From Mycolicibacterium sp. P1-18 (GTDB lineage: Bacteria > Actinomycetota > Actinomycetes > Mycobacteriales > Mycobacteriaceae): DNA of 64,000 bases. Shown piece after piece: positions 15,683 to 24,635 of this stretch (position 1 is the first letter of the stretch; the number at the start of each line of letters is the position of its first letter). The notes beneath the pieces are model-generated. The model searched no databases. It saw only the letters and a program-made list of their open reading frames with translations, and was not told the origin of the DNA. The translations under genes were made by a program, and so were the position numbers. The stretch covers positions 1 through 64,000 of the forward strand of contig NZ_NPKR01000003.1 in NCBI RefSeq assembly GCF_008329535.1. The letters run 5' to 3'.

Positions 15683-18439
15683 TCACAGGTCGACGAGGCG
15701 GAGCTCGCGCCGTGAGGTGACGCCCAGCTTGTTGTAGATGTTTCGGAGATGCCACTCGACGGTGCGGTGGCTGATCAACAGTTTGTCGGCCACCTCGGCG
15801 TTGCCCAGACCCTGGCGGACCAGTCGGCTGATGTGCCGTTCACGTGCGGTCAACCCGGCGTCGTACCGCGGGTTGCGTTGCGCGGCAGCACCACCTGCGG
15901 CCTCCAACTCACGGGCGGCCCGCTCGGCGAAGGCGTCGGCGCCGATCCGGGTGCAGAGGTCGTGGGCCAGCCGCAGCTGGGCCACCGCGTCCCCGTTGCC
16001 GCGGTGGCGCCGTAGCCACTCCCCGTAGACCAGGTGAGTGCGGGCGCGGTACACGGCCAGCGGGCTGCGTTCGAGGTGGGCGATCGCCTGCTGAAAGTCG
16101 ACGTCGGTCGCCTCGGCCCCCTTGGCGATCGCGGTGGCCCGCGCCGCGAGGCCCAGGGCCGACTCCGTCGGACTGGCCGTCGCCCGTGTCACGAGCTCCG
16201 CCGCCGCGTCGCGCGCCTCGTTGTGGTGGCCGGAATAGGCTGCGGCTTCGACCGTTTCGATCAGCAGACAGCCGTAGAGCCCGATGTCGTCGTAGCGCAG
16301 GCCCGACCGGCACGCGTCCAGTGCGTCCTCGTGCCAGGACAGTCCGTTGTGCAGCAGGGCCTTCGATAACAGTGCGACGGTGAGCTCGGTGCCCTCTCCC
16401 CGGTCGGTCCCCTCGCTCACGGTCTGACCCGCCGAGGTCCGCCAGAGCTCCTCGTCGCCGCGGTGCGCGGCCAGGAACGCGGTCGCCGAGCGGTGCGGCG
16501 GTGCGCCCGTGGCCGAGGCGACGACGAGCGCCTCGTCCAGCAGTGCCTGGCCCGCGTCGAACTCACCGCCGATGGCGTGCACCGCGGCCAGCGTGGTCAA
16601 CGCCGCCGGCAGCACGGTGAGTTCACCTGCTGCCCGCAACATCTCGAGCTGCTTACCCGCGAGGACGGCGTAGGCGGAGAAGTCGTACAGGTCCAGGCAG
16701 ATGCGGTTGGTGACGTCGTGCCACCGCGGGTCGGCGGTACCCGCGTGTACGTCTCGCAGATAGGCCAGCAGCGCCTTCTTCAACGCCGGCGCGGCGGTGA
16801 CGTAACCGTCGGTGAACCTGGTGATCAGCGCATCCAGCAGCAGGTCGACCGATCGTGGCGGAGTGGCGGGCGGCGGTGCCCGCCGCGCAGCCACGGCCAC
16901 CGCGACGGGCCCGTCGGCGTCCTCGGCCAGGCGGCCGACGATCATCGCGGCCATCAACGCCTCCAGATAGGTGTCCCGCGAGGCGTCGGGTTCCAGATCG
17001 GCGAGTTCGCGCGCGGCGGCCAACAGCAACCGGGGCCCCTCCCGTCCCCGATCGCTGGCGAAGGCCAACCGGGCACGCATCAGCGCCACGCGGGCGTGGT
17101 GCCCCGCGTCGACCGTGGTGGCCGCTGCGGTGTCGACCAGTCGGGTCGCGGCCCCGATGTCACCCGCGTCGAGTTTGGCGGCGGCGGCTCCCAACGCTCG
17201 GCGCGCCCGCGTTCCGGCATCGGGGGTGAGCTCGACGGAGTAGGTCAGAAATGCCGCTGCCGCAGCGATTCCGCCGCGATGACGGGCCCGCTCGGCGGAC
17301 ACGACCAGCTCGGCGGCGATGGCTTCCAGCGGAGTGCTGATGGCATGCGCCCGGTGCCACGTGCGGTAGTCCGCGGCGTCGGGTCCGGTGATGGTCTCCG
17401 CAAGTGCGGCGTGCACCCGGTGGCGTTGCGCGGCCGGCTCGCTGCGGTAGATCGCGGCTCGCACCAGCGGGTGTCGGAAACCGATGCGGGTGTCGAGCCG
17501 GACGAGGCCCGCCGCCTCGGCTGCCGCGGCGTCGTCGACCCCGAGGCCGAGCCGCTCCGCCGCGGCCCACAGCCACCCCGCCTCCCCGGCGGGCTCGGCG
17601 GCGGCGATCAGCAGCAGCAGCCGGGTCCGCTCCGGCAATGCCTGCAACCGCTGGGTGAAGACGTCTTCGACGCTGCCGGGCGACGTGCGGGGATTGACCA
17701 ACCCGAATCCGCCGGCCAACTCGCCGGGGGTCAGGGTCACCGGCATCTCGGTCAGCGCCAACGGGTTTCCCGCCGCCTCGCCGAGCAGCCGATCGCGCAC
17801 GCGATGGTCGAGGCGTCCCGGCAGGACTGCGTCCAGCAGCGTGCGCGACTCGGCGTCGGTCAACGGTGGCAGCCGAAGCTGTCGCAACCCGTCGAGGTGA
17901 TAGGCGTCGGCGTCGCGGGTGGCGAAGATCATGGCGACGCGATCGGCCTGCAGACGACGGGCGGCGAATCCCAGTGCCTGGCGGGACACGTCGTCGATCC
18001 ACTGGGCGTCGTCGACGATGCACAGCAGCGGTCGCTGCGCGCCGGCCTCACTGAGCAGGTTGACCACGGCCAACCCCACCAGGAAGGGGTCTGGCGGGTC
18101 GCCGCTCTCCGCGCCCATGGCGACCTTGAGTGCCCGGCGCTGCAACTCCGGTAGGCGGTCGACGTGGCCGAGCAACTGGCTGCAGAGCCGTTGCAGCGCG
18201 GCGTAGTCGAACACCGTCTCCGCTTCGATGCCGCTGATCGCGATCACCTGCATGTCGGTGGCGTACTCGTCGACCACCCGGTCCAGCAGATAGGTCTTGC
18301 CCAGGCCTGCGGTCGCCCGCAGCACGACGCTGCCGCTGCGTCCGTGCCGTGCGGCGTCGACCAGCTCGGCCATCACATCGAGTTCGGTGCGCCGGCCGAC
18401 GAAGGTGCCGCCGCGCCCGCTCCGCCGCGTGGTCGCCAT
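15683..18439 (-). CDS. Large ATP-binding LuxR-family (LAL) transcriptional regulator
   Basis: A 918-residue regulator. The N-terminal AAA domain starts with FVGRRTELDVM and has Walker A ATAGLGKT and a Walker B-like CIVDDAQW. A long helical TPR-like middle follows. The C-terminal LuxR helix-turn-helix is LTARERHISRLVRQGLGNAE followed by VADKLLISHRTVEWHLRNIY. An AAGGAGGTGAC sequence immediately before ATG 18439 decides the start, although the frame is open 26 codons further upstream. LAL proteins respond to small inducers through ATP-dependent assembly. Candidate targets are the GMC gene downstream and the promoters carrying the shared 38-base element. Confidence 0.9.
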   Translation of the reverse strand: MATTRRSGRGGTFVGRRTELDVMAELVDAARHGRSGSVVLRATAGLGKTYLLDRVVDEYATDMQVIAISGIEAETVFDYAALQRLCSQLLGHVDRLPELQRRALKVAMGAESGDPPDPFLVGLAVVNLLSEAGAQRPLLCIVDDAQWIDDVSRQALGFAARRLQADRVAMIFATRDADAYHLDGLRQLRLPPLTDAESRTLLDAVLPGRLDHRVRDRLLGEAAGNPLALTEMPVTLTPGELAGGFGLVNPRTSPGSVEDVFTQRLQALPERTRLLLLIAAAEPAGEAGWLWAAAERLGLGVDDAAAAEAAGLVRLDTRIGFRHPLVRAAIYRSEPAAQRHRVHAALAETITGPDAADYRTWHRAHAISTPLEAIAAELVVSAERARHRGGIAAAAAFLTYSVELTPDAGTRARRALGAAAAKLDAGDIGAATRLVDTAAATTVDAGHHARVALMRARLAFASDRGREGPRLLLAAARELADLEPDASRDTYLEALMAAMIVGRLAEDADGPVAVAVAARRAPPPATPPRSVDLLLDALITRFTDGYVTAAPALKKALLAYLRDVHAGTADPRWHDVTNRICLDLYDFSAYAVLAGKQLEMLRAAGELTVLPAALTTLAAVHAIGGEFDAGQALLDEALVVASATGAPPHRSATAFLAAHRGDEELWRTSAGQTVSEGTDRGEGTELTVALLSKALLHNGLSWHEDALDACRSGLRYDDIGLYGCLLIETVEAAAYSGHHNEARDAAAELVTRATASPTESALGLAARATAIAKGAEATDVDFQQAIAHLERSPLAVYRARTHLVYGEWLRRHRGNGDAVAQLRLAHDLCTRIGADAFAERAARELEAAGGAAAQRNPRYDAGLTARERHISRLVRQGLGNAEVADKLLISHRTVEWHLRNIYNKLGVTSRRELRLVDL

Positions 18440-18532
18440 CGTCACCTCCTTCCCGCCGGGGCGCCGTGCCACGCCCACCATGCATGCAGCGTCGCACGGA
18501 GCCCGGCCGGCGGCCATGGGTGTGGGAAGAGA

Positions 18533-18570
18533 TTCCGGCTGGCCCCCACGCGCAGGTCACGCTGGCCACC
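18533..18570 (+). promoter_or_regulatory. Conserved 38-base element, second copy
   Basis: This is the second copy of the element at 7853-7890. The first 17 bases, TTCCGGCTGGCCCCCAC, differ at one position, and the distal GGTCACGCTGGCC half is also similar. It lies about 75 bases before the start at 18645 and within the region upstream of the divergent LuxR-type gene, so it could serve either. Confidence 0.4.
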
Positions 18571-18644
18571 CCGGTGAGCCGGACGTCGTTTGCCCGCCCG
18601 TCGCCGGGGCACCCGGGATGGGTCCCCTAGTCGAGGAGCTGAAC

Positions 18645-19334
18645 GTGAAGGCATCTGACATCGTGGCGCTGCCCCTGCAACTCGGGTCGGCGGTGCGGCA
18701 CCGCAGGGTGTTTCACCCCCTGGGGGTGCTTGCCGCCGGTCGCATCGAACGGGTCGCACCGCCCGGGGAGGGGCTTCCGGTCGAGTCGGCCGACGTGCTG
18801 GGACGGGTGTCGAAGGCCGTCGGCGTGCCCGGCGGTCTGCCGGACCTCATCGGTCTGGCATGGCGGATGCCACCCGCTGACGGCGCAGGAACGCCGTGGG
18901 ACGTGCTGATGGTCTCCGCGGGTTCGGGCCGGCTGACCCGCTTCGCGCTGCGTCCGACGCTGTCGTGGACCGGCACGACGTTGTCGACGCTGATGCCGCT
19001 GCGCCGTGCCGACGGGTGGTGGTGGGTCAAGGCCGAGATGACCACCGAGGTCGGGCCCGGTCTGTCGCTGGAGGTGGTCCGCGAGGCCGTCGACGACGGC
19101 GGCGTCGCATTCGACGTGCAGCAGGCGCACGGCTCCGGCCCATTCCGGCCGCTGGCCGAAATCACCCTGACCCGAGCCATTCCCACCGACGAGGAGCACG
19201 ACGTGTCGTTCGATCCGACCCGCAACACCCGGGAGGGCGTCGGTCTGGGCCCGGAGTGGCTGACCGATCTGCGGGAACGCGCCTATCTGCGCAGCCGGCG
19301 TGGGCGCCACGCGCCCGACGAGGCCGGGTCCTGA
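18645..19334 (+). CDS. Conserved hypothetical protein, function unknown
   Basis: A 229-residue protein that I cannot assign with confidence. It begins VKASDIVALPLQLGSAVRHRR, has the segments HPLGVLAAGRIERV and VSKAVGVPGGLPDLIGLAWR, and ends in an arginine-rich tail. The fold looks mainly beta, with SWTGTTLSTLMPLRRADGWW and a long strand pair. There is no signal peptide or membrane helix. The frame is open far upstream, but GTG 18645 is preceded by GAGGAG and the conserved-looking sequence starts there. It is followed 48 bases later by an SDR gene. Confidence 0.7.
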   Translation: MKASDIVALPLQLGSAVRHRRVFHPLGVLAAGRIERVAPPGEGLPVESADVLGRVSKAVGVPGGLPDLIGLAWRMPPADGAGTPWDVLMVSAGSGRLTRFALRPTLSWTGTTLSTLMPLRRADGWWWVKAEMTTEVGPGLSLEVVREAVDDGGVAFDVQQAHGSGPFRPLAEITLTRAIPTDEEHDVSFDPTRNTREGVGLGPEWLTDLRERAYLRSRRGRHAPDEAGS

Positions 19335-19382
19335 CGCTGCCCCGCGGGTTTGGTCGCGCCGGTGGCGGGTAGGTCGACTGTC

Positions 19383-20159
19383 ATGGGCAGACCGCTGGCG
19401 GTGGTGACCGGTGCCTCGAGCGGCATCGGTCTGGAATTGGCCCGGCTGTTCGCCGCCGACGGGTACGACCTGCTCGTCGTCGCCGACGAGGACCGCATCC
19501 ACGACGTCGCCGAGGAACTGTCGGGCCCGGTGACGGTCCAGGCGGTACAGGCGGATCTGCGACTGCCCGGCGAGGTGACGCGCGTCTACGACGCCGTCGG
19601 CCGGGTGCCCATGGCCGTCGCCTTCAACGCAGGCATCGGCAGATCCGGTCGCTTCGTCGACGAGGACGTCGAGACCGACCTCGACATCGTCGACCTCAAC
19701 GTGCGGTCGACCGTGCACCTGGCCAAGTTGATCCTGCGCGACATGGATCGGGCGGGCGCCGGCCGCGCGTTGTTCACGTCGTCGATCGTGGCGATGATGC
19801 CGGGTTCGTACCAAACGATGTACAACGCCTCCAAGTCGTTCATCCAGTCGTTCGCGCTGGGTCTGCACGACGAGTTCCGCGGCAGCGAGGTCACGATCAC
19901 GGCGTTGCTGCCCGGCGCCACCGACACCGAGTTCTTCGAGCGCGCATCGATGGTCGACACCCCGCTGGGTCGGCTGCCGTTCAAGGACGACCCCGCCAAG
20001 ACCGCCAAGCAGGGCTATGACGCGCTGATGCGCGGCGACCGCTCTGTCGTCGCGTCGTCGTTGTTCAGCAAGGTGGTTGGAGCGACGGCCAAGGTGCTGC
20101 CCGACTCGGCGAAGGCGCTGGCCAACCGATTGATCGTCACGCCGTTCGGCGATCGCTGA
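19383..20159 (+). CDS. Short-chain dehydrogenase/reductase
   Basis: A 258-residue classical SDR: cofactor motif GASSGIG near residue 11, NAG motif as FNAGIG, catalytic Ser in TSSIVAMMPG, and Tyr/Lys in YNASK. The C-terminal part has a further helical region after TDTEFFERAS. The ATG at 19383 is preferred to an upstream TTG. The substrate is unknown. It is the first of three closely spaced genes (SDR, SRPBCC protein, CrtI-like oxidoreductase) that probably share a transcript. Confidence 0.88.
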   Translation: MGRPLAVVTGASSGIGLELARLFAADGYDLLVVADEDRIHDVAEELSGPVTVQAVQADLRLPGEVTRVYDAVGRVPMAVAFNAGIGRSGRFVDEDVETDLDIVDLNVRSTVHLAKLILRDMDRAGAGRALFTSSIVAMMPGSYQTMYNASKSFIQSFALGLHDEFRGSEVTITALLPGATDTEFFERASMVDTPLGRLPFKDDPAKTAKQGYDALMRGDRSVVASSLFSKVVGATAKVLPDSAKALANRLIVTPFGDR

Positions 20160-20177
20160 CACGACGAGGAGCCCCGA

Positions 20178-20660
20178 ATGTCCCATCATCCACCGGAATC
20201 CGAGAGTGAACTCACCGTCAAGCGCGAGACCACGGCCAGCCGGCAACGGGTGTGGGACGTGATGGCCGACGGCTGGACCTACTCGCAGTGGGTGGTCGGC
20301 AACAGCCGGATGCGCGCCGTGTCCCCGGACTGGCCGGCGGTGGGCAGCACCATCGACCACTCCGTCGGCGTGTGGCCACTGCTCCTCGACGACGAGACCG
20401 AGGTCCTGGAGTGCGTGCCGCAACGGGAATTGGTGCTGCTGGCCAAGGGCCGGCCGTTCGGAAAGGCGCGAATCACGTTGCGGCTGTCCGACGTCGAGGG
20501 CGGCGGCTGCCGCATCGAGATGGCCGAGGTGCCCGTGGGGGCGCCGATGGGCTGGGTGCCCAAGCGGGTCGCATTGGCCGCCGCCATTCCCCGTAACCGT
20601 GAATGCACGTGGCGGCTTGCGACGATCGCCGAGCGCCGGGTCTCCGACGATGACCACTAG
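20178..20660 (+). CDS. SRPBCC (START/polyketide cyclase-like) family protein
   Basis: A 160-residue helix-grip protein. The first strand is ELTVKRETTASRQRVWDVMADG and is followed by the WTYSQWVVGNSRMRAV segment, with a beta sheet and final helix as in SRPBCC proteins. This fold binds hydrophobic ligands; a specific role cannot be read from sequence. An AGGAG precedes the ATG. Its last 11 bases overlap the start of the CrtI-like oxidoreductase, indicating coupling. Confidence 0.8.
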   Translation: MSHHPPESESELTVKRETTASRQRVWDVMADGWTYSQWVVGNSRMRAVSPDWPAVGSTIDHSVGVWPLLLDDETEVLECVPQRELVLLAKGRPFGKARITLRLSDVEGGGCRIEMAEVPVGAPMGWVPKRVALAAAIPRNRECTWRLATIAERRVSDDDH

Positions 20661-22251
20661 CGCCGCCGACACCGTCGACGCGGTGGTCATCGGCGCCGGA
20701 CACAACGGATTGGTCGCCGCGGCCCTGCTGGCCGACGCCGGCTGGGACGTGCTGGTGCTGGAGGCGCAGCCCGAGCCCGGCGGCGCGGTGAAGAGCGCCG
20801 AGTTGACGCCGGGGTACCTCAGCGACCTGTACAGCGCCTTCTACCCGCTGTCGGTCGCCTCGCCGGCGTTGCGCGACCTGAACCTCGAGGACCACGGCCT
20901 GCGGTGGACGCACGCCCCGGCCGTCGTCGGACATCCCCGGGACGCCGCCGACACCGACGCACCGGTGATTCACCGCGACGTCGACCGCACCGCAGGGGAA
21001 TTGGACCGGCACCACCCGGGCGACGGGCAGCGGTGGTGCGACCTGTTCGAGCAGTGGCAGCGGATCAAGACGCCTCTGCTGGAGACGTTGTTCGCGCCGT
21101 TCCCGCCGCTGCGCGGTCCGCTGAGCCTGTTGCGCGGACTGGGCACCGCGGAGGCGTTGCGTCTGGTGCACCTGCTGCTGTTACCCGCCGGGGTGATGGC
21201 GGAGCACCTGTTCGACGGCGACGCCGCCCGTCTGCTGCTCCTCGGCAACGCCATGCACGCCGACGTCCCGATCGACGCCCCCGCCAGCGGTGTCATGGGC
21301 TTCCTGCTCGTCATGATGGCGCAGGACGGGGGCTTCCCGGTGCCGGTGGGCGGCGCCGGTCAGCTGACCGCGGCACTGGTTCGCCGGGCCGAGTCGGCCG
21401 GGGCGCGGGTGGAATGTGGCCGCGCGGTCACCTCGATCGAACTCAGCGGCGACCGCGCCACCGCCGTCCGCACCGCCGACGGGGCGACCATCAGGTGCCG
21501 TCGGGCGGTGGTCGCCGACACGTCGGCGCCCCAGCTCTACCAGCGGCTGCTGCCAGCCGACGCGCTGCCGACGTCCATTCGGCGCGGGCTGGACCGATTC
21601 GTCTGGGACACACCGGTTCTGAAGATCAACTATGCGCTCGACGCGAAGATCCCGTGGCGGTCGGCGAATCTGGCCGACGCCGGCACCGTCCACCTCGGCG
21701 CCGACCACGACGGGCTCATCCGTTGGATGGCCGACCTGAACACCCGTACCCTGCCCGAGAACCCCTTCATGTTGTTCGGCCAGATGACGACCGCCGACCC
21801 GACGCGGTCGGCAGCGGGCACCGAAAGCGCGTGGGCGTACACCCATCTCCCGCGAGGGCTCGCCGACGACGATTCCGCCGAACGCCTCGCCAAACGCGTC
21901 GACGACGTCCTGGAGCGGTACGCGCCGGGATTCGCCGGCCACGTCGTCGGCAAGACGACGCAACGCCCGTCGGATCTGGAGGCCACTGACGCCAACCTGT
22001 TCACCGGCGCCGTCAACGGCGGTACGTCACAGTTGTTCCAGCAGCTCGTCTTCCGGCCGGCACCGGGGTTCGGGCGCGCGGAGACACCGCTGCAGAACGT
22101 GTTCCTGGGCAGCGCGGGCGCCTCTCCCGGCGGCGGCGTGCACGGCGTCTGCGGACGCAACGCGGCGCGGGCCGCCCTGGCCGCCGACGGCGTCACCGGC
22201 TGGCCGCGGCGTCGGCTCAACCGGGCGGTGACCCGACTCCTGGTGCGCTGA
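20650..22251 (+). CDS. CrtI/phytoene dehydrogenase-like FAD oxidoreductase
   Basis: A 533-residue flavoprotein. The N-terminal dinucleotide motif is VVIGAGHNGLVAAALLADAG and the glycine-rich PVPVGGAGQLTAALVRRAES region sits near residue 235. The C-terminal FLGSAGASPGGGVHGVCG is typical of the CrtI-like phytoene desaturase/ carotenoid isomerase superfamily. Many mycobacterial members are annotated only as NAD(P)/FAD-dependent oxidoreductases, and no carotenoid gene lies nearby. ATG 20650 starts the conserved region; the frame continues 17 codons further upstream inside the previous gene. Confidence 0.88.
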   Translation: MTTSAADTVDAVVIGAGHNGLVAAALLADAGWDVLVLEAQPEPGGAVKSAELTPGYLSDLYSAFYPLSVASPALRDLNLEDHGLRWTHAPAVVGHPRDAADTDAPVIHRDVDRTAGELDRHHPGDGQRWCDLFEQWQRIKTPLLETLFAPFPPLRGPLSLLRGLGTAEALRLVHLLLLPAGVMAEHLFDGDAARLLLLGNAMHADVPIDAPASGVMGFLLVMMAQDGGFPVPVGGAGQLTAALVRRAESAGARVECGRAVTSIELSGDRATAVRTADGATIRCRRAVVADTSAPQLYQRLLPADALPTSIRRGLDRFVWDTPVLKINYALDAKIPWRSANLADAGTVHLGADHDGLIRWMADLNTRTLPENPFMLFGQMTTADPTRSAAGTESAWAYTHLPRGLADDDSAERLAKRVDDVLERYAPGFAGHVVGKTTQRPSDLEATDANLFTGAVNGGTSQLFQQLVFRPAPGFGRAETPLQNVFLGSAGASPGGGVHGVCGRNAARAALAADGVTGWPRRRLNRAVTRLLVR

Positions 22252-22293
22252 GTCGGACCGCATGAACGCCGGCGGTCGGGGTACCTGCCCGCC

Positions 22294-22668
22294 ATGACCG
22301 TCAGCACCGACACGAAAATGCCCTCGCTGCCCACCGCACTGGGCTTCACGAGCGTCGCCCTCGGCCTGTCCGAACTACTCGCGCCCCGGGGCGTCGCGCG
22401 CCTCGCGGGCGTCGTCCCCACCGAGCGGTCACGCCGCGCCCTCCGGTTCCTGGGGGTACGCGAATGCGGGCACGGCTCAGCGATTCTGCTCGGCTCCCCG
22501 CGCCTGGTCTGGACCAGGGTCGCGGGCGACGTGCTGGACGTGGCGCTGCTGGCCAAGGCGTTGCGGTCCCCGGGTGCGGACCGGCGGCGAGGCGCCGTCG
22601 CGATGAGCGTCCTGGCCGTGATCGGCGCCGCCGACGTGTGGGCCACCCGAGAGGCGCTGCGCGACTAG
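22294..22668 (+). CDS. Small hydrophobic hypothetical protein
   Basis: A 124-residue protein with hydrophobic helices at about residues 14-35, 70-86 and 101-117, separated by arginine-rich loops, so it is probably a small inner-membrane protein. The family is not recognised. The last four bases overlap the convergent TetR gene. It follows the CrtI-like gene by 42 bases and may be in the same transcript. Confidence 0.65.
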   Translation: MTVSTDTKMPSLPTALGFTSVALGLSELLAPRGVARLAGVVPTERSRRALRFLGVRECGHGSAILLGSPRLVWTRVAGDVLDVALLAKALRSPGADRRRGAVAMSVLAVIGAADVWATREALRD

Positions 22669-23393
22669 TCCGCCGGCCGCGCCTCCGCGCCGGCGATCCG
22701 GTTCAACCACTCCTTCAGCAGGGCGGTCTCACCGGTGGAGAAGTCCGTGGCCGACGACGACAGCATGGATTGCAGACTGACCGCGTGCCATGCCGCCGTG
22801 CGGGATTCGTCGTCGCGGCCCGGGCTGACGGTGACGGTGACGGTGACGGCGTCGAGTATCGCGTCCCGCGTGCGCGCCGACAGCCCGGTGTCGGTGGCCG
22901 GGCCGACGTGGCTCTCCACGATCGTCGTCAGGGCGACTCCCACGCCCGCGGCGTAGATCATGGACGCCGCCGCGTCGACGGGAACCTTGAGCCGTCCGGC
23001 GGCCGCCGCCTTCGACACGATGCCACGCAGGACGTCGTAGACCTGCCGGGCCGCCGGCGGCGCCTCCGTGCGCGGCTCCCCGTACATCAGCGCGTAGACG
23101 GCCGGGTTGGCCCGCGCGAACGCGATGTGAAGATCCCAGCCGCGGCGCAACTCCTCGACGGGGTCGGAGTCGGAGGGCTGGGCGCCCTTCGCGTCGAGGA
23201 AGCCGGTGAAACCCCGGGCGACGACGGCGTCGAGCAGCCCGCGCATGTCGCCGAACCGCCGGTAGATCGTCTGCGCCTGAACCCCCGCCCTGGCGCTGAC
23301 CGCGCGGGTGGTGACGGCGGTGCGCCCGCCGTCGCGGAGCAGGTCGAGGGTCGCCTCGAGGATGCGTTCGGCCGGCGGATTCTCGGCGATCAT
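22665..23393 (-). CDS. TetR family transcriptional regulator
   Basis: A 242-residue repressor. The N-terminal TetR domain has ILEATLDLLRDGGRTAVTTR and the recognition helix RAGVQAQTIYRRFGD. The C-terminal ligand domain is unassigned. It contains the odd stretch AVTVTVTVSPG, encoded by four tandem TGACGG-type hexamers on the plus strand (22825-22848) and prone to replication slippage. It is divergent from the SDR at 23479 with two palindromes between them, the usual arrangement for autoregulation together with control of the neighbour. Confidence 0.88.
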   Translation of the reverse strand: MIAENPPAERILEATLDLLRDGGRTAVTTRAVSARAGVQAQTIYRRFGDMRGLLDAVVARGFTGFLDAKGAQPSDSDPVEELRRGWDLHIAFARANPAVYALMYGEPRTEAPPAARQVYDVLRGIVSKAAAAGRLKVPVDAAASMIYAAGVGVALTTIVESHVGPATDTGLSARTRDAILDAVTVTVTVSPGRDDESRTAAWHAVSLQSMLSSSATDFSTGETALLKEWLNRIAGAEARPAD

Positions 23394-23417
23394 GTCAACG
23401 ACGATAACGCGTGGAAT

Positions 23418-23467
23418 ACATCAGTGATGTGTGATCGTTGATGCACTTGAAAGGTAATCATCGATCA
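23418..23467. promoter_or_regulatory. Palindromes between tetR and SDR (candidate operators)
   Basis: A perfect 13-base palindrome ACATCA-G-TGATGT lies at 23418-23430. An inverted repeat TGATCGTTGAT (23432-23442) and ATCATCGATCA (23457-23467) with one mismatch follows directly. Both lie in the short divergent promoter region of the TetR and SDR genes. TetR operators are usually palindromes in this position, so they are candidate sites for the neighbouring regulator. Confidence 0.55.
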
Positions 23468-23478
23468 CTAGGAGAATC

Positions 23479-24186
23479 ATGACCGGTCTCACGACACTCG
23501 TCACGGGGGGCAACCGCGGCATCGGCAGAGAACTCGCCGCCCAGCTCGCCGATCGCGGACACGCCGTCGTGCTCGGCGCCAGATCGCTGGCTGCGGCGCA
23601 AGCCGCCGTCGACGACCTTCTGGCCGACGCCCCCGCCCGCAGCGTCACCGCGCTGACCCTTGACGTGACCGATCGCGACGACGTCGCACGGGCCGCCCGC
23701 ACGCTCGACGCGACCTCCGGTCGGCTCGACGTGCTGGTCAACAACGCGGGTGGCTTCTTCGATTACGAGAGACGGTCAGTCGACGCCGACCTGTCCGTCG
23801 TATCCGAGGCCTTCGCCACCAACGTCGTCGGCACCTGGCGCGTCGTGCAGGACATGCTGCCGCTCCTCCGACGGGCCGCCGCGCCCGTCATCGTCAACGT
23901 CTCCAGCGAAAAGGCCTGCCTCACCACCATGGACGGCACGACCCCGGCATACCGGGCGTCGAAGATTGCGCTGAACGCGCTGACCAGGATGCTGGCCGCC
24001 GACCTCGACGACGACGGTGTCGCCGTCTACGGCGCGTCACCCGGGTGGACGGCGACCGACTTGGGCGGCCCCGCGGGCCGGCCCGTCGCCGAGGGCGCGG
24101 CGAGCATCCGCTGGGTGCTCGAGCAGGAGCGGTCGACGTTGCGCACCGGCCACGTCTACCAGGACGGCCGGGTGCTGCCGTGGTGA
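23479..24186 (+). CDS. Short-chain dehydrogenase/reductase, TetR-linked
   Basis: A 235-residue SDR with GGNRGIG (about residue 10), LVNNAGG, the serine in NVSSEK and the YRASK catalytic pair. SPGWTATDLGG after the active site and the short C-terminus resemble carbonyl-reductase-like members. AGGAG precedes the ATG. It is likely repressed by the divergent TetR protein. Its stop overlaps the GTG of the next gene, so the two are translationally coupled. Confidence 0.88.
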   Translation: MTGLTTLVTGGNRGIGRELAAQLADRGHAVVLGARSLAAAQAAVDDLLADAPARSVTALTLDVTDRDDVARAARTLDATSGRLDVLVNNAGGFFDYERRSVDADLSVVSEAFATNVVGTWRVVQDMLPLLRRAAAPVIVNVSSEKACLTTMDGTTPAYRASKIALNALTRMLAADLDDDGVAVYGASPGWTATDLGGPAGRPVAEGAASIRWVLEQERSTLRTGHVYQDGRVLPW

Positions 24187-24605
24187 CCGACCTGCATGAT
24201 CTGCTGACGACCTTCTACCGCGCGTTCTCCGGCGATCACGCCCTGCTCGACGGTGTCGTGACCGACGACTGGCAGGACCTCCCACCAGCGCCGGGTCAGT
24301 GTCCGGGACCCGCGGGCGGCGCCCAGGTCATCGACGCGATGAACGCGGCCGTGACCGATCTCCGCGTCGACGTCGCCGACGTCGTCGACGGCCGGGACAC
24401 CGACGGCAACGGCATGGTCGCCGTGCGGGCGACGCTGAGCGGCGTACACACCGGCGACCTGATGGGCGTCGGCGCCACGGGTCGCCACTTCGAGATCGCC
24501 CTCCACGAGTTTCACCAGATCACCGGGCAACGGATCGCCCGCACCTGGCATCTGGAGGATTGGTTCGGGTTCTTCGATCAGGTCGAACGGCTCCCGGGGG
24601 AATAG
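24183..24605 (+). CDS. SnoaL-like ester cyclase family protein
   Basis: A 140-residue SnoaL-fold protein. The N-terminal helix is DLHDLLTTFYRAFSGDHALL, the GTLSGVH-type strand is VRATLSGVHTGDLMG, and the end HLEDWFGFFDQV is common in ester-cyclase-like proteins. The start GTG overlaps the SDR stop in a GTGA. The frame is open upstream, but that stretch lies in the SDR gene. Function beyond the fold cannot be inferred. A metabolic link to the SDR is likely from the coupling. Confidence 0.78.
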   Translation: MTDLHDLLTTFYRAFSGDHALLDGVVTDDWQDLPPAPGQCPGPAGGAQVIDAMNAAVTDLRVDVADVVDGRDTDGNGMVAVRATLSGVHTGDLMGVGATGRHFEIALHEFHQITGQRIARTWHLEDWFGFFDQVERLPGE

Positions 24606-24635
24606 TGTGTGCCAGTTCACCGGTTGGGTCGGATC

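Noticed and set aside
16463..18154. 563-codon plus-strand frame within the LuxR-type regulator
   Set aside because: The minus-strand gene has Walker and HTH motifs; the plus-strand product has none.
20650..22251. Carotenoid biosynthesis gene
   Set aside because: The CrtI-like fold is widely shared and no crtB, crtE or related gene is nearby, so a carotenoid role is not supported.
22825..22848. Short tandem repeat as a CRISPR-like array
   Set aside because: Units are six bases without spacers and lie inside a coding sequence.
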